This document shows positions 48,110-59,358 of a stretch of 64,000 nucleotides of DNA, in pieces (position 1 is the first letter of the stretch; every line of letters starts with the position of its first letter). A program made the position numbers and the translations under genes. The stretch comes from Ophioderma brevispina (taxonomy: Eukaryota > Echinodermata > Ophiuroidea > Amphilepidida > Ophiodermatidae): positions 1 through 64,000 of the forward strand of contig JAMKCH010002971.1 of NCBI GenBank assembly GCA_023653785.1, given 5' to 3'. Under the pieces are notes generated by a model. It worked only from the letters and a program-made list of their open reading frames with translations. It had not been told where the DNA came from and did not search any database.

Positions 48110-48188
48110 GCAGCATGTTTTTGCTGCATATTAGCAGCATGTTTTTGCTGCATATTTGCAGCATGTTTTTGCTGCATATTTGCAGCAT
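48110..48188 (+). repeat. 24-bp tandem repeat of self-complementary units
   Basis: About 3.3 copies of GCAGCATGTTTTTGCTGCAT plus ATTT. GCAGCA and TGCTGC within each unit can form a small hairpin, so a single strand could fold into a row of hairpins. Confidence 0.9.
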
Positions 48189-48827
48189 GTTATTTTTGTA
48201 ATTTTTGTGGTTAGCTTCATAACTACAGATTTAGAAGCTCGCAAAAATATCTGTGACCCATAGGCTTAATATGTAGCTATGTGGCACTGTGAATTAAACA
48301 GATGTCTAAACTGTTCAAAAATAATGAAAAAATTAACACCACTAAATCTAACTAAGCAGTACTAATCAAGGGTAATCAGAAAATGGTGATAAAGTTAGTT
48401 CTTCAAAACAGATGGCAGGCAACAGCAGTACTGTAGCAGATTCAGAGGTAAGTAAGGTAGCACCTGTTGCTGTCTGGCTCCTATTTGTCCAGATGATTAC
48501 TTCAACACATAGCTGGCAAACCCTGGAAACCACCGATTGAGCTGGGTATAACTTTGCAAAATCACAGGTGATCATAGAAGTTAGTACTTGTAAAGAATGC
48601 ATGCTCTTGAAAACGGTATGTAGCGAGCTTCTTTACTTGGTTTCAATGGCGGTGAAGACTTTTCATGTCAGCCTGTCTACCCTATAGACTGAAGGGTTGT
48701 TCTGTGACCTGATGTTTAAGTGGGAACATCAACATAGATAGGTGGTGTGGTATGGTTAATATACAAAAGCAAATTGCTAGTTGCCTCAAAAGAAATTTTA
48801 AAAAAAGCTAAGCAAAAGCAAAATGCT

Positions 48828-48860
48828 TTGTTTTAGAAATTTGTTAAATTTCCAAAACAA
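48828..48860. repeat. 15-bp inverted repeat, 3-nt loop
   Basis: TTGTTTTAGAAATTT and AAATTTCCAAAACAA pair with one mismatch. Confidence 0.7.
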
Positions 48861-48929
48861 ATATAAATTGTATATGAAAATATACCGTTCTGATGCTATC
48901 CGCTAGGAAAGCGATGAACACCTTCCGAA

Positions 48930-49105
48930 CCTAAGACCTATAGATAATATCTATCGCTCCTCTGCCAACCCAGCTTGTTAGCTCAGTCGGGAAGAGCGCC
49001 GTGCTAGTAATACGTCGCCGGTTCGAATCCGGCCAAGCGCACATGGGTTTTTTTTTTTCAACACTACCGTGCGCTGGCCATCTACAGGGAAAGATTAATA
49101 AATAC
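48930..49105 (+). mobile_element. tRNA-headed SINE, copy 2
   Basis: The tRNA-like head at 48972-49040 has TTAGCTCAGTCGGGAAGAGC (A box) and GGTTCGAATCC (B box) with a 5-bp T stem (GCCGG/CCGGC). The acceptor stem pairs only if shifted by one base, so this is not a functional tRNA gene. A T run and a tail (ACCGTGCGCTGGCCATCTAC then AGGGAAAGATTAATAA) follow; both are shared with the antisense copy at 42445-42621. Confidence 0.8.
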
Positions 49106-49533
49106 TCATGCTTTGTTTTAGTTGAAAGTGACTCTAGAAAGGTATTTTTAGGACTAAGAATCTGATTTCTTCGTAAAAATAAGAATAAATTTCCATGGTT
49201 AACTGCTTTATTATTGGTTTTGTTTGTGGCTTTTGTGTGGGCCTTGGAGTAATTCATGAGTTCTAAAGACAGTGTTGCCACAGTCAGGGAAAAGTCAGGG
49301 AATTTTGAAAGTCAAGGAATTCTAGAATTGTCTAAAACAGGGAAAGTCAGGAAATTTGTGGAAGAGACAAATGTTTGTTGAAATATCACTTTCATTGTAC
49401 CAGAGAAACTCTTAAACCTCATAGCCTTTCTTAGATTGAGGAACCCATGAGAATGCCCAAAACAGGGGTGGATAGAGCGTTTTTTTTCAGACTAACAATG
49501 GCTATAGTGGTGTTGTGCTTGGGTCAGGAAAAT

Positions 49534-49663
49534 GCCCAAATTGTCAATTGCCAAAGTCCATGTCCATAGCAACTCTGAAGGAAGACTTGGGAAGATTAAT
49601 CCCAAGTCTTCCTTCAGCTCGAAGTTGCTATGGATGTGGACTTTGACAACTGAATATTTGGGG
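49534..49663. repeat. Long hairpin-forming inverted repeat
   Basis: The inner arms CTGAAGGAAGACTTGGGA (49575-49592) and TCCCAAGTCTTCCTTCAG (49600-49617) pair perfectly over 18 bp around a 7-nt loop. The next 27 bp (49548-49574 against 49623-49649) pair with three mismatches after a 5-nt bulge. Weaker pairing extends to 49534 and 49663. It may be a small fold-back or MITE, or a hairpin RNA precursor. Confidence 0.8.
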
Positions 49664-49817
49664 GAATGGCAGATAGGTAGACTTAGGAGTGATGCAAGAT
49701 AGGAAGGTGAGGAGAATGATGACAAGATACTAATTACTAAGGGGACAAAGTACAGAAGAAGCAACTGAAAAATATATCAAAGGTTTATAAGAGCTTACTT
49801 AGGTATTCCTGTAATAA

Positions 49818-50195
49818 AAGAAAATGTCAACATTGATATAGCACCTTCAAACTAAGTATCAAAGTACTTTACATTTCTTTTATCACTAGGATACTTTGGC
49901 TGCCATAAACATGCCCTTGGGCATTGATTATAGACTATTCCTAACACCTCCCCATTTGGGACCTGGTCGGAGAGCATTGGAGAGAGGTAAAAGTTGGCTG
50001 CCATAGACATGCCCTTGGGCATTGATTATAGACTATTCCTAACACCTCCCCATTTGGCACCTGGGTAGAGAGAGGCAAGTGAAATTGAGTGCCTTGCCCA
50101 AGTGCACAGTATGTTAGTCATATCGGGACTCGAACCCATATCATTGTGGTCATTGCCAAGAGTCGAACAGTGTATCCACTTGCCACACTCCTAAC
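49818..50195 (-). mobile_element. tRNA-derived SINE with LINE-like tail and internal duplication
   Basis: On the minus strand the element opens with GTGTGGCAAGTGGATACACT (A-box-like) and GGGTTCGAGTCCCGA (B box, 50122-50137). It continues with CACTTGGGCAAGGCACT and ends with TGAAGGTGCTATATCAATG, a LINE-type 3' end. A 98-bp segment is tandemly duplicated (starts on the plus strand at 49896 and 49994, TTGGCTGCCATA). Confidence 0.75.
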
Positions 50196-50400
50196 TGTAA
50201 CTGTTTTAGTTTGACTTTTTATAATTATGGACCTCTGAAAAATGCAAGTTTCTTGCCAAGGTTTACTCGGTTATGTACTGTATGTACAAGAGTGGGGGCA
50301 TATCGTCGTGTGAATACAGGAAGGTCGTAAGTGCAATAGCTGCCATGTGATACATCTATGTGCTGCCATATGTTAGGATAATCAATTTATCTTTCCTGGA

Positions 50401-50469
50401 GTCAGTGACTCTTGAATTGGTTCTTCAGGCAGCACAGTCACCTGAAGAACCATTTCAAGAGCCACTGAC
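50401..50469. repeat. Compact 29-bp-stem hairpin, precursor-miRNA-like
   Basis: The arms 50401-50429 and 50441-50469 are inverted repeats with two mismatches in 29 bp, around an 11-nt loop. Arm ends are GTCAGTGACTCTTGAA and TTCAAGAGCCACTGAC. The size fits a short RNA hairpin or a recent fold-back insertion. No expression signal is visible in the sequence. Confidence 0.75.
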
Positions 50470-51332
50470 CAAAGTCTTGGTATGATAGTATGTTTGATGG
50501 GAATTTCTGACAAGTGGCAGCTATTGCCCTAATGTCCTTCTTGCACTCGGACTACGAAATGTTATCTGCAGGATGGATGTCTGGATGTCTCTTTGTGATG
50601 AAATGTCAGTGATATTCCACTGACAAAATGCAACAACCCATGAACTTGGTAGAATGTAGACCATGGTGACTTCTGGTACTGTATTATTGAAAAAAAACAA
50701 TACCTGGTAATTCTTGTTTGCAATGTTAACAGTACTAGCAGTTTCAACCTGCTAAATATGCTACACCAAGTCAAATTTGTATAGGCTTTTGCTCCCAAAA
50801 AGTTTAAAAATAATGACCGTGTGGAAATAACCATCCAGCAATATCTTCAATAAATAGGCGGCTTGGGTATGACACCTGGATTACTGAGTGAGTGACATAT
50901 GTCCATAGCGATCACACCTATGGGATTGTCACGACAGTAGCCTTCTGATGTGAGAGATGACCTTATGATGGACATGTGTCTCAGTAAATGAAAGATTGAG
51001 TGAGTCATTGTAATAGTCAGTTGAACTGGTATTTGAAGTTAGGCATCCATATTCAGCCAAGGGTTGATACACTTTGTTTTCTGTAATTATGGTAATTATG
51101 GTGATGAGGTACTGCAATTTGAGGGTGCAATCCATGCTAAAAAATGAACCCTTGAAGCAGAGCCTAAATGGCGTAAAGTAAATACATTGTCCCCCAATGG
51201 CATAGTCATAACCTAAATGACATAGACCTAGTCATGATTTTTGGTCTGGAAATCATTATTTTACCTCAACTTCATCATATGTGGTCTTGTTGATGCTGAT
51301 AGGTGAAAAGGGTGCCCTGAAATTGCCATTTT
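50470..51332. other. Stretch without recognised gene
   Basis: Two antisense frames (50562-50834 and 50929-51135) have no domain. Confidence 0.4.
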
Positions 51333-51728
51333 TGTGTTGCCTGCCTTAGCAGGCAAGACACATAGGAATCACTTTGTCCACTGTTGTCTGTTGATGATGT
51401 TGTTTTGAGGATGTTGATGTTGTTGTCTGTTGTGAGAACAGGTTAACATTTGCCTATACTTAGATGGATTTCAACCAAACTTGAGTCATAGGTGTAACAT
51501 TTGTCGACGAGGTCAAATGTCACAGGTCATGTGAGGTCAAGTTGTAAGATAGGCTGAAACCTAGTTTCAATTGAAAAGTTGAGTTCAATTGGAACCAAAC
51601 TTGGTTTATAGGTATTACATGGAACCCTCATTTGTTTGAGGTCAAAGGTCACATATCAAGGTCAAAGTTCACATGAGGCCTATCACAAATCATGACGGCA
51701 GACGACACTAGCACTGCGATGTATTTTT
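51333..51728 (+). mobile_element. TGTGTCGCCTGCC-type element with AGGTCA repeats, copy 2
   Basis: The left end TGTGTTGCCTGCC and right end GGCAGACGACACT are imperfect inverted repeats. Internal AACCAAACTTG units and AGGTCAAAGGTCACATATCA match the copy at 30444-31008. This copy has fewer internal units. GCCTGCCTTAGCAGGC at the left end forms a 6-bp hairpin. Confidence 0.7.
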
Positions 51729-52288
51729 TGTCAATAGTGATCCCCTGCTCATAATCCAAAAACCAAGAAGGGGCACTTTTATTCAGGGGTGTATTTTTGT
51801 GCTGCAATCAAGATATTCTGTTTGTACCCATTTGGTAGTTGGTATGACAAACTTTGAAACCAAAAATGATGCCAGTCTTGTTTTAATGAATCAGTCACTA
51901 AAACCTAGCTATGTCACCATTTACAATAGGCAAAAGTTGCAATTGTATTTTGTCTGTGGCATTGTGGAATCCATTTCAAAGTTAATGTAAGCAGGTATTT
52001 TTGCTCTATGATTTTAACACAGGAAGCCAAAATTGAACATTGTTTTTACTCATCATTATTGAATTAGACGGTTGCTATCAAATTACATTTTTTGCAAGTG
52101 TTCACTAACTGTTTTACATGTGTGATGGGGTTTGATTCACTACTGAATCAGGAATTAGTTATAATCAAATTTCTGTTAGGATGCCCTCAACTTTCTGATA
52201 GTGTAAACACCTATCAACTGGAATTAATTTATGGCAATTTTTTTTGTCAAAACCAGGTATTGAATTACAACTTTTGCTAGATAACTTA

Positions 52289-53563
52289 AGGCATGTTCAC
52301 ACGATCGTTGTTAAGTCGTTGGTAAGATCGTTGGTAAGCTCAGTCATTGGTAAGTTCGTGAGTAGTGACCGTCTGAACAACATCATTGTTAAGCTAACAA
52401 CGAGTTAACAACGACGATTTACTTTTAAGAAATCTTAAAAGTAGCGAGCTACTTGCGAGCGATCGTCGTTGGTAAGTGCCGTGTGAACAGTGCTACTCAC
52501 GACGTTGATGTTAAGGGTGACCTCATCGTGACCTCGTAACGACATGCGGGTCAACTTATTCCGTAGCGTGGATACCATAAACGAACGCCATTTTAAGTTC
52601 GTGTGTTCATCAACTTTGATTTGACAGCGGTCTTGTGCTAGTACAGTTTACTGTTTTTCCAATTTATTTTGATAATGGCATCATCTAGTAATACAGCCCC
52701 GAAAAACAAGCGAACACGGAACCCAAACTGGTCGGAGAGAGAGATACAAGCGTTAATCGAGATCTGGAAGGAACCCAGCGTGCAAGATAAAATTGAGTTG
52801 AAGACAACTCAAAATAAGGATTTCCCTTTTCGCGATCACGTGACCGTTGGCAGGCAGCCTCGTGTCCCATGTTGGTTATGCACACACAGCGAAGGTGCCA
52901 AGTATTTTCAACAGTTGTTGAAAAAGAAATCCCTACATAATTTTATTGAGAAATTAATTCGATCGGTATTCAATCTAAATAAAGTAACATATTCCATTGT
53001 TATTTGTGGAGATTAGAACTTTTAGGTTTGGTAATTAAGTGAGCATCGTGATTAATCACATAATCACAAGCAGTGCGAAATAAAAAATGTACCGTAAACC
53101 GGCCACTGCACGTGTGGCGAGGAACCACAATTCGTTGATGATGCATGACCTTTGTTTTTGATGATGTCATGTTTGGGGCGGGACGCTTCTCACTGATTGG
53201 TGTAGGGGGAATGGTCATCGGCATGAACAGCGTTCCTGCAATCCTCTGTCGATGAGTATAACGAAAAACAAGCAAAATATCGTTTTAAAAACGCTCTCCT
53301 GCTTGAGTGAGGATTCCATTTTGGCATTGTTTACATGGGTGAGTTTTCGGGGCAGCCCCGTGGTTTCACGGTCAGCGCGAGCAGCACGCTACTTCCGCTA
53401 TTTACCAATGACAGATGAAGGCCGCTCGCTGGTAACTTTGGAAGGGCATCGTTTTTAAGTTCCGTGTGGACGTGCGTCGTTTGTTAAGAGGCGCTAATGA
53501 GGATTAAATGAATTTTCGTTGGTAACGCTACTTTCGAAAGTAGGCCACCGTCTGAACACACCT
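52289..53563 (+). mobile_element. PIF/Harbinger-type transposon, internally deleted
   Basis: The terminal inverted repeats AGGCATGTTCACACG (left) and CGTCTGAACACACCT (right) are flanked by TTA on both sides (52286-52288 and 53564-53566), the 3-bp TWA target of PIF/Harbinger elements. Subterminal CGTTGGTAAG-like repeats occur at least four times on the left and again on the right (GCTGGTAAC, CGTTGGTAACG). CpG content is high relative to the flanks. It encodes a truncated Myb/SANT-like protein on the plus strand. A DDE transposase was not found, so it depends on another copy. Confidence 0.8.
52675..53016 (+). CDS. Truncated Myb/SANT-like DNA-binding protein of the Harbinger element
   Basis: PIF/Harbinger transposons normally encode two proteins: a DDE transposase and a Myb/SANT-domain partner that binds subterminal DNA and brings the transposase to the nucleus. 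Here an ATG at 52675 (GATAATGG context) opens a 113-codon frame. Residues 1-14 are basic and polar (SSSNTAPKNKRTR). Residues 14-40 contain NPNWSEREIQALIEIWKEPS, the first SANT helix with its two tryptophans. The expected continuation (NKDVW.EIA.., then a helix with RT..QC) breaks after TTQNKD. Residues from about 50 to 113 look unrelated, consistent with an internal deletion. Probably non-functional. Confidence 0.6.
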   Translation: MASSSNTAPKNKRTRNPNWSEREIQALIEIWKEPSVQDKIELKTTQNKDFPFRDHVTVGRQPRVPCWLCTHSEGAKYFQQLLKKKSLHNFIEKLIRSVFNLNKVTYSIVICGD

Positions 53564-53569
53564 TTAGTG

Positions 53570-54028
53570 GTTTGAATCTGATATATATATTTTAAAAGGC
53601 CTTAATAAATATTGAACATATTCAAATTGTGTATTGGACTATGGCAAATTCTTGACACAAAATATAAACACACAAAAATGCCATTTGAATTGTATGATGA
53701 AGTTCTTAAAGACTTTAAACCTACTCTCTAGATAAAAACTCAACCAAGTAGAACCCTAGAACAAAGGTTCGCCATTTGTTTTGTCCATAATAGCTTAGCG
53801 TGACCTCTCATTAATGAAATTATCTGTCTGGCATTGTTAGTGGACATCTTATAAAAACAAGGTGACATATTTATGACCCTTCCTTATTAAAAGAAGAGTT
53901 TGTCAAGCACAACATTGGCAGCTTTAAGAAAGTAGAAATCGCAAATCTAGAAAGGGTAGAGTCTGTGGCCGCGAGTTTTGGGTCCTAGGCGATATTCTTG
54001 ACTACAGGTGAAAAATACATTGGATATG
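53570..54028. other. Stretch without recognised gene
   Basis: No supportable feature was recognised between the Harbinger element and the G-rich tract. Confidence 0.45.
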
Positions 54029-54029
54029 C

Positions 54030-54232
54030 AATGGGAGGGGTGGGGTTTCGGGAGGGGAGGGGTGTGTGGTGTCGGGGGGGGCGATGTCGGTTGAGGGTTA
54101 GGGTTGTCTCGGCGAGGGGGTAGGGTGTCTCGGGGGGTGAGAGGGTGGGTTGGGGGGGGGTCAGGGAAGGGGAGGGGAGGGATGTCGGGGAGGACCACGG
54201 GTGGGGTGTCAGGGAGGGGGATGGGTGGGGTT
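54030..54232 (+). repeat. G-rich low-complexity tract
   Basis: The plus strand has many GGGG, GGAGGGG and GGTGGGG runs, with GTCGGGG or GTCTCGG repeats every 20-30 bp. It has G-quadruplex potential on the plus strand. Proline-rich (minus) and glycine-rich (plus) frames here are composition artefacts. Confidence 0.8.
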
Positions 54233-54284
54233 CATATTGTGGACTTTATACATTGTAGTTGCATTATCGCATGTTAGTGATCGA

Positions 54285-54342
54285 GACATTCGGCGGGGAC
54301 ATATTTTTACGCATCGCGTAAATCCGACTTCGCCTTGTTGTC
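54285..54342 (+). mobile_element. Terminal fragment shared with the 9.86-11.03 kb element
   Basis: CGGCGGGGACAT, TTTTACGCATCGCGTAAAT and TTCGCCTTGTT correspond to 10989-11036. The TTTACGC/GCGTAAA stem is kept in both. Confidence 0.65.
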
Positions 54343-54973
54343 TTTGTACCCAAATACGAAATGTTAAGTGCAAGGCTAGACTTCTTTTGAAAGTAGTCAA
54401 CCCCAATCTAAACACAAACCACAAACTTGGAAGTTTTGGGCTAAGTCCAAGGTTTCTAAGGTCATATTATTTGAATTATTCAATATACAGTTAAAGAACA
54501 TTTTAAAAGTCATGTAGGTATGTTGGTTAGGTATGCATTGAGTGCAAATAATCCTCAAATAATGCAACAAGTGTGTATGTATGCTCCAATTCCATTTTAA
54601 TGTGTGATTTTATAACACTTCATCAACCAGATACGCCTGGCACCAACTGATTCAGAGTATCTTGTCTCCTCAGAGAATAGCCAATGTTGACATTCAGGTA
54701 AAATCTTGAGTCATTATTTTCATTGTTTTTAGTAATATATAGGAACTTTTACAAATTTTCATCCTCTTGATTTTTCTCTCTTGTTATTTTCTCAGGGATC
54801 AGAAATTGCCAGAATATCAGTTTAATTAGGACTTCAAACCTTTTATCAAAATGTTCAATTTGTTTGACCTGTGTATTCAGGTTTCTTGTCAAAGAGAGCT
54901 TCCTTCACCATGATTTAAGTAGCTTTACATTAATAGAAATTGTTTTCTTTCCTAATTGCAGATTTTATAATCA

Positions 54974-55110
54974 TTAAAGGGCCATGGTCCGACCGCTATA
55001 GTCTCGTCCCCAGAACCCCAGATTTTTACTGGAAGTGGTCAAAATTTTGGTATCCGAAGAAAGCTACTATTTTCAAATTTGTTTTTTGGAATGTGTCTTC
55101 CCACGAAGCT
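54974..55110 (-). mobile_element. MITE family C, truncated inverted copy
   Basis: TTAA then AGGGCCATGGTCCGACCGCT and ATAGTCTCGTCCCCAGAACC match the reverse complement of the right half of 11098-11437, continuing through ACTGGAAGTGGTCAAAATTT and GAAGAAAGCTACT. The other end is lost. The 73-codon frame at 54940-55161 is mostly MITE sequence. Confidence 0.75.
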
Positions 55111-55673
55111 GTCGAATTAAAACGGGTAAAACACGCCAAAATTACATCTAATATAACCTGAAATTGCATGTTTTATGTAAAATCGTTAAGAATTGGGACC
55201 TCTCTCTCATGAAACATGCCTCACTTCGATAATTTTGCTGGCAATATATAATAGTAAGAAATAGTGGTGAAACCTATGCCCAGTATAATTCTCTTTCAGG
55301 AACTCTATCATGTTCTTTGCCCTGGCAAACTAGCTTTAGCATTTTCCTCACAGATTTCGTACTAACCTTCATTTACATAGTCTTTTTCCTGCTTTCTAAA
55401 ATTATAAAAAGTAAGCCTATGCATTATCTGACCTTTTCTCATTTAAAAAAGTAATGTGTTTAAAACCCTGATTTTATGTTGATTTTGTGGATATCCCAAT
55501 CCAGCCATGGTGTCTGGCTATGGCCTATCCTTGCACCAGCGCAATTATCACTCAAGTCAATGTATGTGAATGACAAACTAAGCTGCTCATCATGCCGATT
55601 TCCTCCAAGTAGTGCCAGCGGTGGGACCCAACCTATGATGACATGTTCACTTAGTCTCTTCCTCTTGAAATAT

Positions 55674-55838
55674 TTACCAATCACTTTGATTGGTTATTTA
55701 TGGAGTTATATGATATAATTAACCAATCAGAGACAAGATAAGAAAAGGTTTAAGGTACATACAGTTTGGTCTATTTTGATTGGTTGTTAAGAGGGGTATA
55801 TCATGTTATATCATGTATATAGCCAATCATAGACACTG
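55674..55838. repeat. Two ~91-bp units with opposed CCAAT motifs
   Basis: CCAATCACTTTGATTGG, AACCAATCAGAGACAAG, TTTGATTGGTTGTTAA and AGCCAATCATAGACAC lie at 55678, 55720, 55776 and about 55824. Each unit runs TTTGATTGGTT...CCAATCA.AGACA, so it is a short inverted repeat. CCAAT/ATTGG is the NF-Y core, but a duplicated fold-back explains it as well. Confidence 0.65.
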
Positions 55839-58800
55839 TAACAAAGGCACTTATTAAGTAACCTGTATTCTCCCATTACTCTATCACCAGACCTGACCAT
55901 CCCAGTTGAAAGTCACCCACTGTGTCTGAGCTACCTTGATACTTATATGGCAGATTAAGTCTGATCATGTTAATCACTTCCGGATTTTTTCTTCCAATGC
56001 AGAATGAAAATCCTAAGATAATGCAAGTGTAATATACACATGATATTATGTGAAGTGGGATCAGATGATACACAGGGCTTTCTGGTTATTATAAGGTATG
56101 CACTGTGCTTTATGTGTAGTTCCCCAAGGCTCACAATTTCTGGAGTCATGTCTTTCTATAGTTTTGTAAATTTCCCATTTTCGTGGATTCTAATCTGGTC
56201 CTTGTGGTAGTACCAAGGGGTAACATGTGGGGGGGGGGGGGGGGTCCTCCCAGAGGTGAGCTTCACCTCAATTTCCCACTGGACAACCCTAAAAATACCA
56301 AATGGCACATTTTCCACCAATTTCTCTCTCAGAATTACCTTTGTATTATGTGCAAGTTTTCAAACTGACAACTGCGAAACCACAAGCAAAGAATCATGGA
56401 AAAAACATCCAATTGAGAGGACACCACAGTTCATGGAGAAAATTTGTGAAAATGGGTATCACAACTTGAAAAATTTTTGATTTCGGGAAGGAGATTCTGC
56501 TTTTTTTTGGGGTGGGGGGGGGCGGTAAGAACCTTTAATAGCCGAAAATGGCTGATTTGCCTGTGTCTGCAGTATGAACCCCCATTAGGGGGCAGATCTA
56601 AAGCCGAAAGTCGCTCCGTTAAGCAAAAACCCGCATTTGGAGTAAATATAGGATTTTCCTGGCTTAAAATTATTGTTAAATATATAAGATGTCGGAAATT
56701 TTTTACAAGTGGAATTTGCTCAGTAGAGTTTCGGAGTTAGACAAAGAATAACATAAATTGCATGGATTTTTGTTGCACACTATGTTTCTTTTTTCCGGGT
56801 TCGAGGTAACAAAATATAATAATGTATGTTGTTATGTTGTTGTCTTTGAATTTCAAGTGATTGGTCTATCTAAACACACAATTGTTTGTGATTAATATGT
56901 TGCGCTTCAGGTGGGTATTTGGAATAAATTATGCAAATTTGGATTTTTGTTAATTTTTTATTTTTTGCTTTTGTTTTTATTATGATTTCATGTCCAGCTA
57001 AATCATATCACGTGGAAATTTGGACGGCAATGTGTTCATGAACAAATATACACCTGCCACAGCAGTAACAGTTGGACTTCATTAAACAAATGAAGTTACA
57101 TTACAAACATACCAAGGCTTGTTTTGGTTGAAAAAATTCATTTCAAGATACTACATGTGGCAATGCAGCTGTGTTCGGTCAATAGCCACGAGTGGGCCGC
57201 CGACATTTAACCATTATAATACATAATGCGTACGTTGTCAAATAGAGAGAAGCCTATTGTGACGTAGAAACACTCAGCAGCGGGCAGCCGTCCCTGCAGC
57301 CTGGCAAAACCAGGGGTGTAATTATAATGCACGTTTGGTCGCTAGGATTTGAATGTGCCGCTTGAATAGAAAAGTGCTTCACATTTAATTCAGTTATTTG
57401 TTATTTTATTAATTAAAGAAGACGTATCATACGTCGTTAACTAAAGAATAAATCGATTCTACTGTTCTGGATTAGTGACGTGGAAGAGTGCCTATTGAGT
57501 ATCGCTCGATAGGTGTTTTTTATGATTTTAAAAATTAAAAAAAATCCCAGAATTCCAATATTATGATGTTCAAAATGCGCTAATATTGCAGCCATGCGGG
57601 AGTGAAAGTTCGGGTTCGATGGTGAATAAAGGTATATATAATACAGAAGACTGAAAGTTAGGGCCATCACATACTGGTCAATATACTGTGATATACAGCC
57701 TGTCCCTTTGCCTGATCGAAGGAAGACTGACGCCCTATAGAGCGCCCTAAATTTGGGTCAAGGTTTGGATTTATGATGTTTTTCTTCACCTGAAATGAAA
57801 AATAGTATAAAAACACTAAAAATTTTCCTTTTTTGTGTGTAATCAGGTATTTTGAATAAACCAATCCGGGAGTGGTTTTATTCAATGGCGTAGGTTACAC
57901 AATGAAATGCAAGCAAATACAAGTACTCAGACTTGTATAAATTAGTCTCTAAACCATTCATACTGGTCCGTGGCTTAATTATTAATGTAAGGACCGAATA
58001 GTAACAAAGCAATAATCAACGAAGTCCATTACGAAAATCCTTTCGTGGTGGGGGTGGACGAAAAAAGGTTGATTTGTTTGTATATAAAAAGTTTACGGTC
58101 TGACATGAGAGCCAAAAGTTCAATTTTTTGGCTTCCTTTCTAATGGGGGCCAGCCAGAGAGAGAGGAGGAAAGACTTAATTTGTGTTCTGGTTTGTTCTT
58201 TTAAACATTTATACATTTATAATGGACTAAAAAAACTTGTCGGGGTACATTGGTTATGTACTAAAATTCAAGCAAACATGCTTCTAAGAATTGATTTGGT
58301 ATAAATCCGTATTAGCGTGCTTCAGCAAAATTAAGAGAAACAAAACGACTAATATGAAAAATATAAGTGTTTGTTTCATTTAAATGTATGATGAGGAAAA
58401 GATATAAAATCTTAATTCGTTATGTCGCAAAAATCATGTTTACCCAATAATTACAATCTTCACATTTCTTTATCTAATTTAGTCCACAATATTTAAAACT
58501 AAAGCCATGCTGGATAGCGTTAGTAATTGAAACAGTATTTAATGTAGATATGTGTTGTGTGTGTTAGCCTTTAACATAGAAAGGAAAACAGAAAAAGTTA
58601 TCAAATTACAAACTGTTCAGTGATTAAAACATTCGAATAGTAATGACACATGCTCTATGTGTAATTTGAGTTTCCTTTAAAATCTACACTTGTACTATTT
58701 CATTTTCAATCGGATTAATTCGGGAATCTTTATCCCTCACGATGATTCGTGATACGGTAATAAAGGCACGTTACAAACTGTAGGTTATAGCAAGTATTAT

Positions 58801-59358
58801 TCAGTGAACGATATTAATCTATTTAAATATCTACATACTAAAAACCACGTTTAGCATGGGATTATATGACGGTTGGACTGTTCTCCATGGAGGACGGCCA
58901 ATCTTCATTTGTTTTTGATTGCTTATATTTTAAAAGATAACATAGGGTCGATTTCGTATTTGCGCCAATAACAAGGACAAATTCACAATGTTTGTACTAC
59001 AAAGAATTAAAGCGTTAATCCTTCATCTGGGATATTATTGGGGATATCCCTTTACCATTCGTACAACGAAAATCATGGAGTTCATTATTTTCTAGGGACA
59101 CATGATATGTGAAAATATTTCGTTACAATTTAAGAAAGTAGCACTCTATGTGCTCTCGAAATGGTTCGGAATAAAATGCGAGAAACAAAAATCTCAATTA
59201 CTTGAATAGTTGCATTCTTAAAACTTAATATTGGTATCACAATCATCAATTTTAATTAAATTGATTCAAAATTGTGTCAAAAGTTGGACAAATTATTAGA
59301 GTGAGCTCCCGCTGGTAATTGATTTTTAAGTGTATATGGGAGGGGCATTAGGTTCTAT
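55839..59358. other. AT-rich stretch with one CpG-richer patch
   Basis: No gene recognised. A G15 run is at about 56229-56243. A CpG-richer patch at 57185-57370 includes TGACGTAG. A perfect palindrome, GACGTATCATACGTC, is at 57421-57435. Confidence 0.4.

Noticed and set aside
48972..49040. Functional tRNA gene
   Set aside because: The A and B boxes and T stem are good, but the acceptor stem is out of register, and a second copy shares extended flanks, so it is a SINE head.
53947..54494. Proline-rich and glycine-rich proteins on opposite strands
   Set aside because: Both derive from the G-rich low-complexity tract.
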